The translations under genes and the position numbers were made by a program. Below the pieces are notes generated by a model, which saw only the letters and a list, made by a program, of their open reading frames with translations, ran no database searches and was not told the origin of the DNA. Below, in pieces: positions 1 to 9,226 of a stretch of 64,000 nucleotides of DNA. The stretch is from Chryseobacterium sp. JM1 (GTDB lineage: Bacteria > Bacteroidota > Bacteroidia > Flavobacteriales > Weeksellaceae): contig NZ_JPRN01000007.1 in the NCBI RefSeq assembly GCF_000737715.1, positions 124,001-188,000 of the forward strand. Direction: 5' to 3'. Numbering within the stretch: position 1 is the stretch's first letter; the number at the start of each line of letters is the position of its first letter.

Positions 1-528
1 ATGGGACTTGCATTGATCGCTCTTTCTTACTTCATCATTGCACACAATGTAAAAGATCTTGGGAATTCAGGATTATTAGCTATCAAATGGTTAATGCTTC
101 TTTACTTCATCCAGACTTGTGGTGAGCTTTGTTTATCTCCAATCGGTCTTTCATTGGTAGGAAAACTAGCCCCAAAAAGATTTGCATCATTATTATACGG
201 AGTATTCTTTATTTCCAATGCTGCAGGTTATGCTTTGGCAGGTTCATTGGGAGCGCTTATTCCTGCTACAGGTGATAAATTCACAAAGGCACAGGAAATA
301 GGCGTAAACCTTCAGGACGTTTTAGATAAAAAAGTAACGCTAACTGCTGAACAAACAGTAGCATTTGAGAAAGCTCAGTTACCATTACACAATCCTACAT
401 TTGCAGGATTTGAGATCCACAATCTGTTCGAATTCTTTATGGTATTCGTAGTACTTTGTGGTATTGCAGCTGTGATTTTGGGTCTGATCTCTCCAATCTT
501 AAAGAAAATGATGCACGGTGTAAAATAA
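1..528 (+). CDS. POT-family peptide transporter, C-terminal part
   Basis: This is the 3' end of a proton-dependent oligopeptide transporter (POT/PTR2, major facilitator superfamily) whose start lies before the window. The first ATG seen is internal. It would import di- and tripeptides across the inner membrane. The visible 175 residues hold about four hydrophobic membrane segments. They include the family pattern 'ELCLSPIGLSLVGKLAPKRF', which also occurs as 'ELCLGPIGMSIITKLSPKKM' in the complete paralog at 1255-2730, followed by a last helix near the C-terminus. A strong terminator follows directly. Family call is firm, exact substrate unknown. Confidence 0.85.
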   Translation: MGLALIALSYFIIAHNVKDLGNSGLLAIKWLMLLYFIQTCGELCLSPIGLSLVGKLAPKRFASLLYGVFFISNAAGYALAGSLGALIPATGDKFTKAQEIGVNLQDVLDKKVTLTAEQTVAFEKAQLPLHNPTFAGFEIHNLFEFFMVFVVLCGIAAVILGLISPILKKMMHGVK

Positions 529-550
529 CTGCATCAATAAAATACAACAA

Positions 551-578
551 AACCTCTGCTAAGTCAGAGGTTTTTTTT
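551..578 (+). terminator. Rho-independent terminator after the POT gene
   Basis: The arms ACCTCTG and CAGAGGT enclose a short loop and are followed by eight T residues. It sits 23 bases after the stop codon of the truncated POT gene and just before the DUF1016 remnant. Confidence 0.85.
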
Positions 579-586
579 ATTTTCGT

Positions 587-1232
587 ATGATGGAAATTTC
601 CGAAGATTCTTTATTTCAATCCGTAAAGGAAATTATTAGGCAGTCGCGCGAAAAAGTGTTTCGGATAGCGAATTCTACTTTACTGCTTACGTACTGGCAG
701 ATCGGAAAACTGATCGTAGAAGATGAACAGCAGGGAAAGGAACGCGAATATGGCAAGCAAACCTTAAAAAATATTTCTAACAAACTTTCTCTGGAGTTTG
801 GAAAAGGTTTTGATTGCTCCAACCTTTCCAATATGCGCAAATTTTATCCAGCTTTCCCAATTGTTGACACATTGTCTCTACAATTGAGCTGGTCTCATTA
901 CAGATTGCTTTTTGGACAGGATGATAAATCAAAAAGAAGCTATTATCTTAATGAAGCTGTACAAAATAAATGGAATGTACGGGATTTGAAAAGACAGATC
1001 AATTCACTTGCCTACGAAAGAGTTTTGGAACATAAAAAATCCTTAATAGAGAATATCCACAGCATTATACAAGACCCCTATATTTTTGAATTTTCAGGCT
1101 TTCTACCTAAAAAACAATCTCTTTGCCAGCAAATACTTACTCTAACTTCCAAAAGAAGAACAATTAAAAGAAATCATAGACCAGGACAGAATCCGTTTCG
1201 AGCTGGATCAAAACAATAATAAACAACCTTAA
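587..1232 (+). pseudogene. DUF1016 / YhcG-type nuclease gene with internal deletion
   Basis: The first about 170 residues match the N-terminal winged-helix region of DUF1016 (YhcG, PDDEXK nuclease) proteins: 'LLTYWQIGKLI', 'SNLSNMRKFYPAFPI', 'LSWSHYRLL', 'YYLNEAVQNKWNVRDLKRQI' and 'DPYIFEF'. Full-length members are about 340 residues and continue into the nuclease domain. Here that domain is gone. The open frame runs into out-of-frame sequence and stops at 1219. The family's C-terminal tail is visible in another frame from 1122: FASKYLL, a stop at 1143-1145, then LPKEEQLKEIIDQDR, ending at 1232. So an internal deletion with junction near 1110-1121 removed the catalytic region, and a nonsense codon followed. 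It sits alone between two POT genes. Confidence 0.8.
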
Positions 1233-1254
1233 TTAAAATCAATCATATACGATT

Positions 1255-2730
1255 ATGAGCTTAACTCTAGAAGAAATACAAAATTTTAAAGGGAAATATC
1301 CTAAACAGCTTTGGACGCTGTTCACGGTAGAAATGTGGGAGCGTTTTTGTTTTTACGGAATGCGGGGTGTCCTTACCATCTTTATGGTAGATCAGCTGGG
1401 TCTGTTGGAAGATAAAGCCAATCTACAGTATGGAGCTATACAGGCTTTTATCTATGCATTCACATTCATAGGTGGAATTTTTGCCGATAAAATTCTTGGA
1501 TTCAAAAAGTCTCTGGTATTCGGAGGACTTATCATGACGGTAGGAAACCTTATCATTGCTTTTTCTCCGCATGATTTCTTCTATTTCGGGATTACCTGTT
1601 CGATTATCGGTACAGGATTTTTCAAACCCAATATTTCTTCCATGGTAGGAGAACTTTACAAGGAAGATGACCCCAGAAGAGATGCCGGATACGGACTTTT
1701 CTATGCCGGAATCAATATTGGCGGACTTTTAGGAGGAGCACTTTGTGTTTATCTCGGAAAGTATCATTCGTGGTCGTGGTGTTTCTTGGCAGCAGCTATT
1801 GTAATGCTTTTAGGTTTAATCACCTTTTTTGCTACCAAAAAATCATTGGGACCTATCGGAGATTCACCGTTACAGGTACTTCCACAGTCTAAAAGAACTT
1901 TACGTGAAGTCTTGGTATATATTGGTGCATTGCTAAGTATGCCTCTTATTTTTATTATGGTTAAAAATACTGACTATACAGATTATTTCATGTATTTAAT
2001 CGGTATTGCGGCTGTAGGTTATTTTATTATTGAAACATTGAAACAGACAACGCCTTATCAAAAGAAACTTGTTGCTGCTTTCATCTTTATCTTCATGTAC
2101 TTCCTGTTCAATTCCATCTATGAACAAAGTGGAGGATCTCTGTCTTTATTTGCAAAAGACAACCTGGTTCACAATCTGTTAGGCTTTGGGATGGATCCGA
2201 ATATCATTAACAACAGTGCCAATTCTTTTTTCATCATTCTTTTCAGTCCGCTTATTGGTCTGGCATGGGTTGCTTTAAATAAAAAGAAGCTGGAACCCAA
2301 TACGATTAATAAGTTTGGAATTGGATTTTTATTCCTTGCCGGAGGTTTCTTTCTGTTTTACAGCTTAAGATATTTCGCAGGTGCAGACGGTAAGTCTTCC
2401 CTTAATTTATTTACGTTCACGTGGTTGGTGATCACATTCGGTGAATTGTGTCTGGGACCTATCGGAATGTCTATTATTACGAAATTATCTCCAAAGAAAA
2501 TGTTCGGGATGATGATGGGATTATGGTTTCTGGCCAGTGCTTTCGGACAGTTTGCTGCAGGAAAAATCGGAGCGAGTTTATCTGAAGCCAATACAGGAAA
2601 TACCAACATGAGTAAACTTATCGCGTATACCGATGGATACAAAACTCTGGGAATCTATGCCTTAATTGCCGGTGTGGTACTAATTTTGCTATCCTCGTTC
2701 GTAAGAAAATTAATGCAGGATGTAAAATAG
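1255..2730 (+). CDS. POT-family proton-coupled peptide transporter
   Basis: This is a full-length (491 aa) proton-dependent oligopeptide transporter of the major facilitator superfamily, expected to import di- and tripeptides. The N-terminus carries the POT signature 'WERFCFYGMRGVLTIFMVDQ' (about residues 25-44), with the ERFxYYG-like proton-coupling motif. The PTR2 signature 'GFFKPNISSMVGELY' follows near residue 122. There are about 12-14 hydrophobic segments. It resembles the truncated transporter at the window start, so this is probably a tandem paralog pair interrupted by the DUF1016 remnant. A hairpin terminator follows the stop at once. Confidence 0.93.
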   Translation: MSLTLEEIQNFKGKYPKQLWTLFTVEMWERFCFYGMRGVLTIFMVDQLGLLEDKANLQYGAIQAFIYAFTFIGGIFADKILGFKKSLVFGGLIMTVGNLIIAFSPHDFFYFGITCSIIGTGFFKPNISSMVGELYKEDDPRRDAGYGLFYAGINIGGLLGGALCVYLGKYHSWSWCFLAAAIVMLLGLITFFATKKSLGPIGDSPLQVLPQSKRTLREVLVYIGALLSMPLIFIMVKNTDYTDYFMYLIGIAAVGYFIIETLKQTTPYQKKLVAAFIFIFMYFLFNSIYEQSGGSLSLFAKDNLVHNLLGFGMDPNIINNSANSFFIILFSPLIGLAWVALNKKKLEPNTINKFGIGFLFLAGGFFLFYSLRYFAGADGKSSLNLFTFTWLVITFGELCLGPIGMSIITKLSPKKMFGMMMGLWFLASAFGQFAAGKIGASLSEANTGNTNMSKLIAYTDGYKTLGIYALIAGVVLILLSSFVRKLMQDVK

Positions 2731-2755
2731 AATAAGCAAGATTATGCTTATTTTT
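2731..2755 (+). terminator. Terminator after POT transporter
   Basis: The hairpin AATAAGC / GCTTATT has an 8-base loop and runs into a short T tract immediately after the transporter stop codon. Confidence 0.65.
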
Positions 2756-2771
2756 ACGTAAATATCAAATT

Positions 2772-3305
2772 ATGAAAAAAATTATAAGCATATTTCTTCT
2801 TTTTATAGTAAGTTTCAGTTTTGCTCAGGTAAAATGGATGACTATTGAAGAAGCTTTAAAAGCTCAGAAAGAAAATCCAAAAAAAATCCTGATCGATTTT
2901 TATGCAGACTGGTGTGGCCCGTGTAAGATCATGGATAAAAAAACATACGGTCATGCTATCATTGCTCAGTTTTTAAATGAAAATTACTATCCTGTAAAGT
3001 TTAATGCTGAAGAAAAACAATCTATTGATGTTTTCGGAAGAACATTTTCCAATGATAATACAGAACATAAAAAAGGGAAAAATTCTCTTCATGAATTTAC
3101 CCAATATATGAATGTAGGCGCCGTTCCAAGTACCGTGTTTCTGGATGAAAAAGGCGGACCAATAACCATTCTACAGGGAGAATTATCTGCTAAAGAACTT
3201 GAACCTTATCTGGAATTCATCTCTAAAGATCTCTTCAAAAAGATCCGCTCCAGGGAACAGTGGGAAGATTATCAGAAAAAATTCAAATCTAAAATTAAAG
3301 ATTAA
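2772..3305 (+). CDS. Secreted thioredoxin-fold protein
   Basis: A 177-residue protein with an N-terminal signal peptide ('MKKIISIFLLFIVSFSFAQ', likely cleaved after about residue 19). It then has a thioredoxin fold with the active site WCGPC in 'FYADWCGPCKIMDKKTY' (about residues 43-59) and the cis-proline loop 'GAVPSTVF' (about 117-124). It probably acts in the periplasm as a thiol:disulfide reductase or DsbD/TlpA-like partner. The exact partner is not shown by context. A strong terminator follows, so it appears to be transcribed alone. Confidence 0.88.
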   Translation: MKKIISIFLLFIVSFSFAQVKWMTIEEALKAQKENPKKILIDFYADWCGPCKIMDKKTYGHAIIAQFLNENYYPVKFNAEEKQSIDVFGRTFSNDNTEHKKGKNSLHEFTQYMNVGAVPSTVFLDEKGGPITILQGELSAKELEPYLEFISKDLFKKIRSREQWEDYQKKFKSKIKD

Positions 3306-3313
3306 GACCATAC

Positions 3314-3346
3314 AGCGGCTTTCAACAATTGGAAGCCGCTTTTTTT
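3314..3346 (+). terminator. Terminator after the thioredoxin gene
   Basis: The arms AGCGGCTT and AAGCCGCT, with a short loop and then T7, lie 9 bases past the stop codon. Confidence 0.88.
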
Positions 3347-3423
3347 GATTGTAACGGCCCATATTTTCAACAAAAAATTTTAATCTTAAATCTATTTTTC
3401 CGAAATTAGGCCTCATTTTTAAA

Positions 3424-5508
3424 ATGACCTTAGAAACATCCATAGAATTCATCAAAGGAATTGGTCCTGACAGAGCCAAACTCATCAAAAGTGTGTTGGG
3501 ACTCTCCACCGTAGATGACCTTCTGAACTTCTACCCTATCCGCTATCTGGATAAGAGTAAGGTATTTAAAATTTCCCAGCTCGAGGAAAGCAGCATTGAA
3601 ATACAGCTGAAAGGAAGAATCACGCAGGTACAGGAGGTTCAGACTGGAAAAACAAAAAGACTTTCGGCGAAATTTAATGATGATACCGGAACAATGGACT
3701 TGGTTTGGTTCCAGTATTCAAAATGGCTGAAAGAGCAGCTCCCGATCAACCGTGAGGTTTATATTTTCGGAAAAATCAATGTGTTCAACCGTCAGTTTTC
3801 CATGCCGCATCCTGAAATAGAAGCGGAGGAAAAAAAAGAAGGTGACAATCGGCTCAAACCCATTTATCCAAGTTCAGAAAAGCTGACCAAAAGAGGTTTG
3901 AATCAAAGATTCTTCCAGGTAGTTTTAAGGAATATCTGCAAAGAGATCCCCAATCTGGTTGAAGAAAACTTTCCGGATTATCTGACGAAAGCATTTAAAT
4001 TTTTATCAAGACAGCATACTTATTTAAATATCCATTTCCCAAAGGATATGGAGTATTATGAAAAGGCTGACAACAGGCTGAAATTTGAGGAATCCTTCTT
4101 TTTTCAGTTAGGATTTGCCCTAAAAAAGTTACATCACAAAAGCCATTCACCCGGAAATCCGTTTCCAATTATAGGTGATCACTTTAATAATTTTTATAAT
4201 CATCATATTCCTTTTGATCTTACCAATGCACAGAAAAGGGTTTTAAAGGAAATCCGTCTGGATATGAAAAGGCCAATTCAGATGAACAGGCTTCTGCAGG
4301 GCGATGTAGGATCCGGAAAAACAATGGTTGCCTTAGTTACCATGCTCATCGCAATGGACAACGGTTTTCAAAGCTGTATGATGGCTCCGACTGAAATTCT
4401 GGCGCAGCAGCATTATAATGGTATCAAAGATCTTTTAGAGGCTACGGGTATTAACGTCCGAATTCTGACGGGTTCTAGTAAAACTTCAGAAAGAAAGATC
4501 ATTCACGAAGAACTTGAAAATGGCAGTCTTTCTATATTGGTAGGAACACACGCTGTTTTGGAAGATAAAGTGAAATTTAAAAATCTTGGACTGGCTATCA
4601 TTGATGAGCAGCACAGATTCGGTGTGGCACAAAGAGCGAAATTATGGGCTAAAAATAAGATTCCACCACACATTCTGGTGATGACGGCAACTCCTATTCC
4701 CAGAACGCTGGCCATGAGCTTTTATTCTGATCTTGATGTCTCTGTAATCGATGAAATGCCGGTGGGAAGAAAACCGATTATCACAGCTCACAGGCGTGAA
4801 AAAGACAGAGATTACGTTTATAATTTCTGCAGGGATGAGATCAAAAAAGGAAGACAGGTTTATTTCGTGTATCCATTGATTGAAGAATCTGAAACCCTGG
4901 ATTACAAAAATCTGATGGAAGGTCTCGACCATGTCATGACTGCATTCTCCGACTACAATACTACGATGCTCCACGGCAAAATGAAACCTGCTGAAAAAGA
5001 TGCCGCAATGAATTATTTCGCATCTGGAAAAGCAGAAATTATGGTCGCTACGACCGTCATTGAAGTAGGTGTGAATGTTCCGAATGCTTCTGTAATGGTG
5101 ATCGAAAGTTCAGAAAGATTCGGGCTTTCCCAGCTCCATCAGTTGCGGGGCCGTGTAGGAAGAGGTGCAGAACAGAGCTACTGTATCCTGATGACTTCCG
5201 ATAAACTGTCTAAGGAGAGCAGAACCCGCATCAAGACGATGACGGAAACCAATGATGGATTTAAAATTTCAGAGGTGGATATGCAGCTCAGAGGTCCAGG
5301 AGATATTCTGGGGACACAGCAGAGCGGTGTTGTCGATTTCAAAAGACTGGATCTGGTGAATGATTCCGCCATTATCAAAACCACGAAAAACACGGTTGAC
5401 AAAATACTGGAAGCAGATCCGCATCTGGCCAATCCGGACAACCTGATCATCAAAAACTACTACCTGCGGTACTACAAAGGAAAAAATAAGTGGAGTAAAA
5501 TTTCATAA
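3424..5508 (+). CDS. recG: ATP-dependent DNA helicase RecG
   Basis: A 694-residue RecG, which regresses stalled replication forks and processes Holliday junctions. In order: an N-terminal wedge/OB domain ('KGIGPDRAKLIKSVLG' near residue 11, then an OB-type region about 50-130), and a superfamily 2 helicase core. The core has Walker A 'GDVGSGKTMVAL' (about residue 293), motif II 'IIDEQHRFGVAQRAKL' (about 392) and 'MTATPIPRTLAMSF' (about 420). Further motifs are 'ATTVIEVGVNVPNASVMVIE' and the RecG-typical 'QLHQLRGRVGRG'. Length and motifs match the family. It is monocistronic here. Confidence 0.97.
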   Translation: MTLETSIEFIKGIGPDRAKLIKSVLGLSTVDDLLNFYPIRYLDKSKVFKISQLEESSIEIQLKGRITQVQEVQTGKTKRLSAKFNDDTGTMDLVWFQYSKWLKEQLPINREVYIFGKINVFNRQFSMPHPEIEAEEKKEGDNRLKPIYPSSEKLTKRGLNQRFFQVVLRNICKEIPNLVEENFPDYLTKAFKFLSRQHTYLNIHFPKDMEYYEKADNRLKFEESFFFQLGFALKKLHHKSHSPGNPFPIIGDHFNNFYNHHIPFDLTNAQKRVLKEIRLDMKRPIQMNRLLQGDVGSGKTMVALVTMLIAMDNGFQSCMMAPTEILAQQHYNGIKDLLEATGINVRILTGSSKTSERKIIHEELENGSLSILVGTHAVLEDKVKFKNLGLAIIDEQHRFGVAQRAKLWAKNKIPPHILVMTATPIPRTLAMSFYSDLDVSVIDEMPVGRKPIITAHRREKDRDYVYNFCRDEIKKGRQVYFVYPLIEESETLDYKNLMEGLDHVMTAFSDYNTTMLHGKMKPAEKDAAMNYFASGKAEIMVATTVIEVGVNVPNASVMVIESSERFGLSQLHQLRGRVGRGAEQSYCILMTSDKLSKESRTRIKTMTETNDGFKISEVDMQLRGPGDILGTQQSGVVDFKRLDLVNDSAIIKTTKNTVDKILEADPHLANPDNLIIKNYYLRYYKGKNKWSKIS

Positions 5509-5513
5509 AAAAA

Positions 5514-5537
5514 CCGCGAAAAGAAATCTTTCCGCGG
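5514..5537. other. Hairpin downstream of recG
   Basis: CCGCG and CGCGG arms with an A-rich/T-rich inner stem lie 5 bases past the recG stop. The run of T needed for intrinsic termination is on the minus-strand side (seven A on the plus strand before the hairpin). It is therefore a poor plus-strand terminator and may act as an RNA 3'-end stabiliser. Confidence 0.4.
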
Positions 5538-6108
5538 CCCCCTTATAAAACTGTTATTTAGAAGAAATTACTTTTGGTCTGTTTAAAAAATTTATTTTAA
5601 TAGCAAGAACTAATATCCTGTGATTTGGTGTGAAAATATTTATATACTACTTGAATTTTTTCAGCTCATACTATTAAAATAAATTAAAAAAACAAAATGA
5701 ATTATTTTTCCAACTTGCTTATTATAAAAACTAACTGTTCAGGTTGAAGGAAGTGGGAATGAAACGAATAAATACCCTTCAACTTTCTTAAGTTTTCATG
5801 ATTGTACCGTTTTGTTTAAAGATCTTCTATGCTTTATAGTTGGAAATGAACATAATTCATTTTGTTAAAACTAACATTGTGATTTATATTTTTATTTCTA
5901 ATGAAATAATCTATTCTCTACCATCCACTGCTTTTTTATATAGCTAATTTGTGTTGCAATGTTTACATTTACAAAATTGCTGATATTGCGTGGATTTCTC
6001 CTTATATGATTTTAATTATTAGTTATACAATTTTCACCTTTATGTGAATAGTATGCTTTAAATACAAAATATTTATTCATAATCAAATATCTTTAAAGTC
6101 TTTATTCA
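5538..6108. other. AT-rich intergenic region, no gene seen
   Basis: About 570 bases of very AT-rich sequence between recG and the convergent receiver gene. No open frame with a start and coding-like composition, and no tRNA or clear hairpin apart from the recG-proximal one. Confidence 0.5.
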
Positions 6109-6555
6109 TCACACTTTCATAATGAAATTATCTTTATTGAGTCCTGATGTGTGATACTGCCAGTTGATGGTAATAATTTCTGTTAGTGCTTTTTTAAGGC
6201 CTTCATACGTTTCAGGTTTCTTCATAAAAATATTCGCCCCGTTCACAAAAACCTCTTCTATTTCAGTTTCAGAAATCTGATCCGCATAAGCAGCAATAGT
6301 TATATTGCTGAACTTTGGATCTTCTTTGATTTCTTCCAGACATTCCTGAAATTTTTTTCCCGGAATATCATATTTAATGAAAACTATTTCCGGAACAATA
6401 GCGCTGCAGCTGTTCAGATATTTCATAAGATCCTCACCGTTTGAGAAACACTGGGACTTTACGCCTATCTTTAAACCTTTGAAGATATTTTTAAAGAATA
6501 TTATATTGCCCTCGTCATCATCTGCTGCCAGTATATTTAAATATTCTTTATTCAT
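6109..6555 (-). CDS. Degenerate response-regulator receiver protein
   Basis: A stand-alone 148-residue receiver (REC) domain. The acidic cluster 'LAADDDEGNI' (residues 9-18) and the lysine-proline loop 'FMKKPETYEGL' (about 110-120) are present. The position that normally holds the phosphoacceptor aspartate is K61 ('VFIKYDIPGKK', where the usual form is FLDxxMP). The usual Thr/Ser is replaced in 'IAAYAD'. Canonical phosphorylation is therefore unlikely; an alternative acceptor at D63 is conceivable. The gene starts inside the last 8 bases of the upstream AraC regulator gene, so the two are probably translationally coupled. Confidence 0.75.
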   Translation of the reverse strand: MNKEYLNILAADDDEGNIIFFKNIFKGLKIGVKSQCFSNGEDLMKYLNSCSAIVPEIVFIKYDIPGKKFQECLEEIKEDPKFSNITIAAYADQISETEIEEVFVNGANIFMKKPETYEGLKKALTEIITINWQYHTSGLNKDNFIMKV

Positions 6556-7129
6556 ACAGCATTGTAGAATTTATAGCCATGCTTTGAATTTTTCTCCTTT
6601 TCGTAATGATTTTCTGAAACTGGGACGGCGTAATCCCGGTTGTATTTTTGAACTGGGTACTCAGATGCGCCACACTGGAATAATTCAGTTTGTGGGCAAT
6701 TTCCGTAAGGCTTTGCTTGTTATTTAAGATCAGTTCCTTTGCATACTCGATCTTCTGCAGGATAATAAAATTTTCTATAGATGTAAAAGCAACCTCTGAA
6801 AATAGATTGGAAAGATATCCGTAACTGTGGTTCAGTTTCTCAGCAATATAAATAGAAGCTTTCACGGGAACTGCGTTTTCAGAAAAAACAAGCTCTACGA
6901 TAGCATCCTTTATTTTCTGTACTAAAGCCGTCTTCTGGCTTTCAATAATCTCTATGCCGTAATCTTTAAGGTTCTTCTTAAAGAGATTATGCTGCTCCTG
7001 GGTAATGGGTTCGTAGAACTCCACTTCCCCAAAGTTCAGCAGGCGGTATTTCAGCCCGTGCTCTTTTAGCTTCTCATCCAACACTTTCTTACAGAGCGCG
7101 TTGAAATCAAATTTTACATACATTTTCAT
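6548..7129 (-). CDS. AraC-family transcriptional regulator
   Basis: 193 residues. The C-terminal about 100 residues are an AraC-type double helix-turn-helix domain ('SYGYLSNLFSEVAFTSIENF', 'SLTEIAHKLNYSSVAHLSTQ', 'FKNTTGITPSQF'). The N-terminal about 75 residues ('LNFGEVEFYEPITQEQHNLF') are a small unassigned domain found with AraC regulators in flavobacteria. It overlaps the downstream receiver gene by 8 bases (6548-6555), which implies joint function. The target is not shown; the gap upstream (7130-7423) holds no recognisable operator. Confidence 0.82.
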   Translation of the reverse strand: MKMYVKFDFNALCKKVLDEKLKEHGLKYRLLNFGEVEFYEPITQEQHNLFKKNLKDYGIEIIESQKTALVQKIKDAIVELVFSENAVPVKASIYIAEKLNHSYGYLSNLFSEVAFTSIENFIILQKIEYAKELILNNKQSLTEIAHKLNYSSVAHLSTQFKNTTGITPSQFQKIITKRRKIQSMAINSTMLYE

Positions 7130-7423
7130 CCTGGTATAAGTGTGTCAAATTTCGGAGTAAATATAATAATTTATTTCATTTAAAAGTGAAATAGTATTGA
7201 ATATTTTTAACATAATGTATAAATACAAAAAACTCCTGCATTATGAATACAGGAATTTAAACACTAAGGATGAAAAAAATATACTGATAAAAAGCTACTG
7301 TAGCTCAAAACCAAGCATATGAATGTATTATTGAAAGTGATTTGGTTCTGATACAAAGATGAACCAAAAAGAAACATCACATGTTATAGAATTAAAATTA
7401 AATGTTACACAATTTTAAGTCAA

Positions 7424-7927
7424 TCAATTGTGAATTAAGAACTCCATAAGATAGTCATCCATCACATATCCGCGCCCTATATCAAAGACTCCTTCATCAT
7501 AAACCGTATATCCCTGAGACTCATAGAAGTTTCGGGCAGCATTGTTTTTATTTACATTCAGGATGATTCTTTTGTCTCCGTTTTCAGATACTTTACCGTT
7601 CAAAAACTGTAACGCGCCTTTTCCAAAACCTTTTCCTTTGCTTTCCGGAACCAGATAAATACGGTGAAGTTTTGTAGTCTCTTCTTCATAATGATGCTGA
7701 TACCCAATAAAGCCTTCATAAGAGCCGGTACTTTCGTCCTGAATCATATAATAATGATAATCCGGATTCCTGAGATGGCTCCCGATTTCAGCTTCGGAAT
7801 ACATCTCTGAAAGCATATATTCCATCTGTTCGTCTGAAAGAATGTCTGCATAAGCATTTTCCCAGGATCTTCTCGCCAGATCCTGAATAAGGGGAATGTC
7901 TTTTTCTGTTGCTTTGAGTAATTTCAT
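7424..7927 (-). CDS. GNAT-family N-acetyltransferase
   Basis: The start is placed at ATG 7927 (protein beginning MKLLKATEKDI). An in-frame extension to 7969 adds 14 residues unlike the family. The product is about 167 residues with a GNAT fold. The acetyl-CoA loop is 'VPESKGKGFGKGALQFL', followed by 'LNVNKNNAARNFYESQGY', the classical motif B region. Substrate unknown. It stands alone between a regulator and an intergenic repeat cluster. Confidence 0.85.
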   Translation of the reverse strand: MKLLKATEKDIPLIQDLARRSWENAYADILSDEQMEYMLSEMYSEAEIGSHLRNPDYHYYMIQDESTGSYEGFIGYQHHYEEETTKLHRIYLVPESKGKGFGKGALQFLNGKVSENGDKRIILNVNKNNAARNFYESQGYTVYDEGVFDIGRGYVMDDYLMEFLIHN

Positions 7928-7988
7928 AATTTTTATGATTAAAAAAAGTGAAAAGCCGGAACTTTTCACCTGTTATTTTTTTACGTTA

Positions 7989-8252
7989 ATGGTCAATTTT
8001 GCTTCGCAAGTGAATGGTCAATTTCTCACCGTCATTTAAAAATTCACAATTGACAATTGACATTTCACTATTTACGGCAATAGTCAATTTTGCTTCGCAA
8101 GTGAATGCTCAATTTTTTAACCGTCATTTAAAAATTCACGATTGACAATTCACAATTCACGGCAATGGCCAATGGTCAATTTTGCTTCGCAAGTGAATGG
8201 TCAATTTTTTAACCGTCATTTAAAAATTCACGATTGACAATTGACAATTCAC
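7989..8252. repeat. Three-copy tandem intergenic repeat (about 80-90 bp unit)
   Basis: Three imperfect copies begin near 7990, 8081 and 8173. Each contains 'GTCAATTTTGCTTCGCAAG', then TGAATG.TCAATTT, then 'CCGTCATTTAAAAATTCAC', then a run of (A)ATTGACAATT/CACAATTCAC words. Many words are self-complementary (GTCAATT/AATTGAC), so a transcript would fold. Related copies occur at 21931-22032 and a decayed one near 46310-46341. It lies downstream of dapA on the minus strand. It is not a CRISPR: copies are long and not separated by unique spacers. Confidence 0.85.
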
Positions 8253-8272
8253 ATTTTCTCCATTCCTATTTT

Positions 8273-9145
8273 TTAAATCTTCTCCATCTCAGCTTTGATC
8301 TTCGCATACAATCCTTCTGAAGCAGGAACTAATGGAAGTCTCAGATAGTTTTTAATGATTCCTTTTTCTGTAAGGATTACTTTAATTCCGCAAGGGTTTC
8401 CTTCTGCAAAAATCAATCTTGTGATGTCTACCAGTTTGTTGTGGATTTCATAAGCTTCTTTCACTTTTCCTTCAAAAGCTAACTGAACCATGGTAGAAAA
8501 TTCTTTCGGATATCCCTGCCCGATTACGGAAATCACACCGTTTCCACCCGCTAAAGTGACAGGAAGTGTATATTCATCATCACCGGAAACCAGTGAAAAT
8601 CCTTCAGGTTTTTTTCTTAAGATATCGAAATACTGAAGAATGTTCGGTGCCGCTTCTTTGATCATGAATAAATTCGGGAATTCATTGGCAAGACGGATGG
8701 TAGTATCTGCTTCAACATTCTGACCTGTTCTGGACGGAACGTTGTAGATAATAATATTTTTACCCGTAGCAGCAAGCGCTTTATAATGCTGATAAAGTCC
8801 TTCCTGATTAGGTTTATTGTAATATGGAGACACAGAAAGTACCGCATCAAATGCAGAAAGATCTGCATCTTCTATCTGTTTCTTTACTTCCAGAGTATTA
8901 TTTCCGCCAATTCCTAAAACCAAAGGAAGACGTTTATTATTAACCTTAATGATATGCTCAATCACCTGTTTCTTCTCCTCTTCAGAAAGCGTTGCTGCTT
9001 CCGCTGTAGTTCCTAAAACAACTAAATAATTGGTTCCGTTTTCGATATTATACTCAACTAGTTTTGTTAAACTGTCGAAATCAACGGATAAATCTTCATT
9101 AAAGGGCGTTACCAACGCAACACCTACTCCTTTTAAAATGCTCAT
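8273..9145 (-). CDS. dapA: 4-hydroxy-tetrahydrodipicolinate synthase
   Basis: 290 residues. It condenses pyruvate with aspartate semialdehyde, the first committed step of lysine and meso-diaminopimelate synthesis in the cytoplasm. The pyruvate-binding loop 'LGTTAEAATLS' (residues 44-54), the proton-relay tyrosine Y134 in 'IIYNVPSRTG' and the Schiff-base lysine K163 in 'FMIKEAAPN' are all present. 'SGDDEYTLPVTLAGGNGVIS' is the expected C-terminal substrate region. Length is normal. The gene is divergent from the 5'-nucleotidase operon and appears monocistronic. Confidence 0.96.
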   Translation of the reverse strand: MSILKGVGVALVTPFNEDLSVDFDSLTKLVEYNIENGTNYLVVLGTTAEAATLSEEEKKQVIEHIIKVNNKRLPLVLGIGGNNTLEVKKQIEDADLSAFDAVLSVSPYYNKPNQEGLYQHYKALAATGKNIIIYNVPSRTGQNVEADTTIRLANEFPNLFMIKEAAPNILQYFDILRKKPEGFSLVSGDDEYTLPVTLAGGNGVISVIGQGYPKEFSTMVQLAFEGKVKEAYEIHNKLVDITRLIFAEGNPCGIKVILTEKGIIKNYLRLPLVPASEGLYAKIKAEMEKI

Positions 9146-9164
9146 CTGTTAGAATTATTTTTGC

Positions 9165-9172
9165 CAAATTTA
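9165..9172 (-). promoter_or_regulatory. Putative -7 box for dapA
   Basis: TAAATTTG on the minus strand fits the Bacteroidota TAnnTTTG box, 19 bases before the dapA ATG. No clear -33 TTG is visible, so support is partial. Confidence 0.4.
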
Positions 9173-9226
9173 ATAATTTACGATAAGAATTTATAATAAA
9201 TAATAATGTTTTATTCTACATATAAT

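Noticed and set aside
5514..5537. Strong recG terminator
   Set aside because: The hairpin is good but the T run is on the wrong side for plus-strand termination.
7989..8252. CRISPR array
   Set aside because: Only three long imperfect copies, no regular unique spacers, no cas genes, and the same words occur elsewhere as an inverted repeat.
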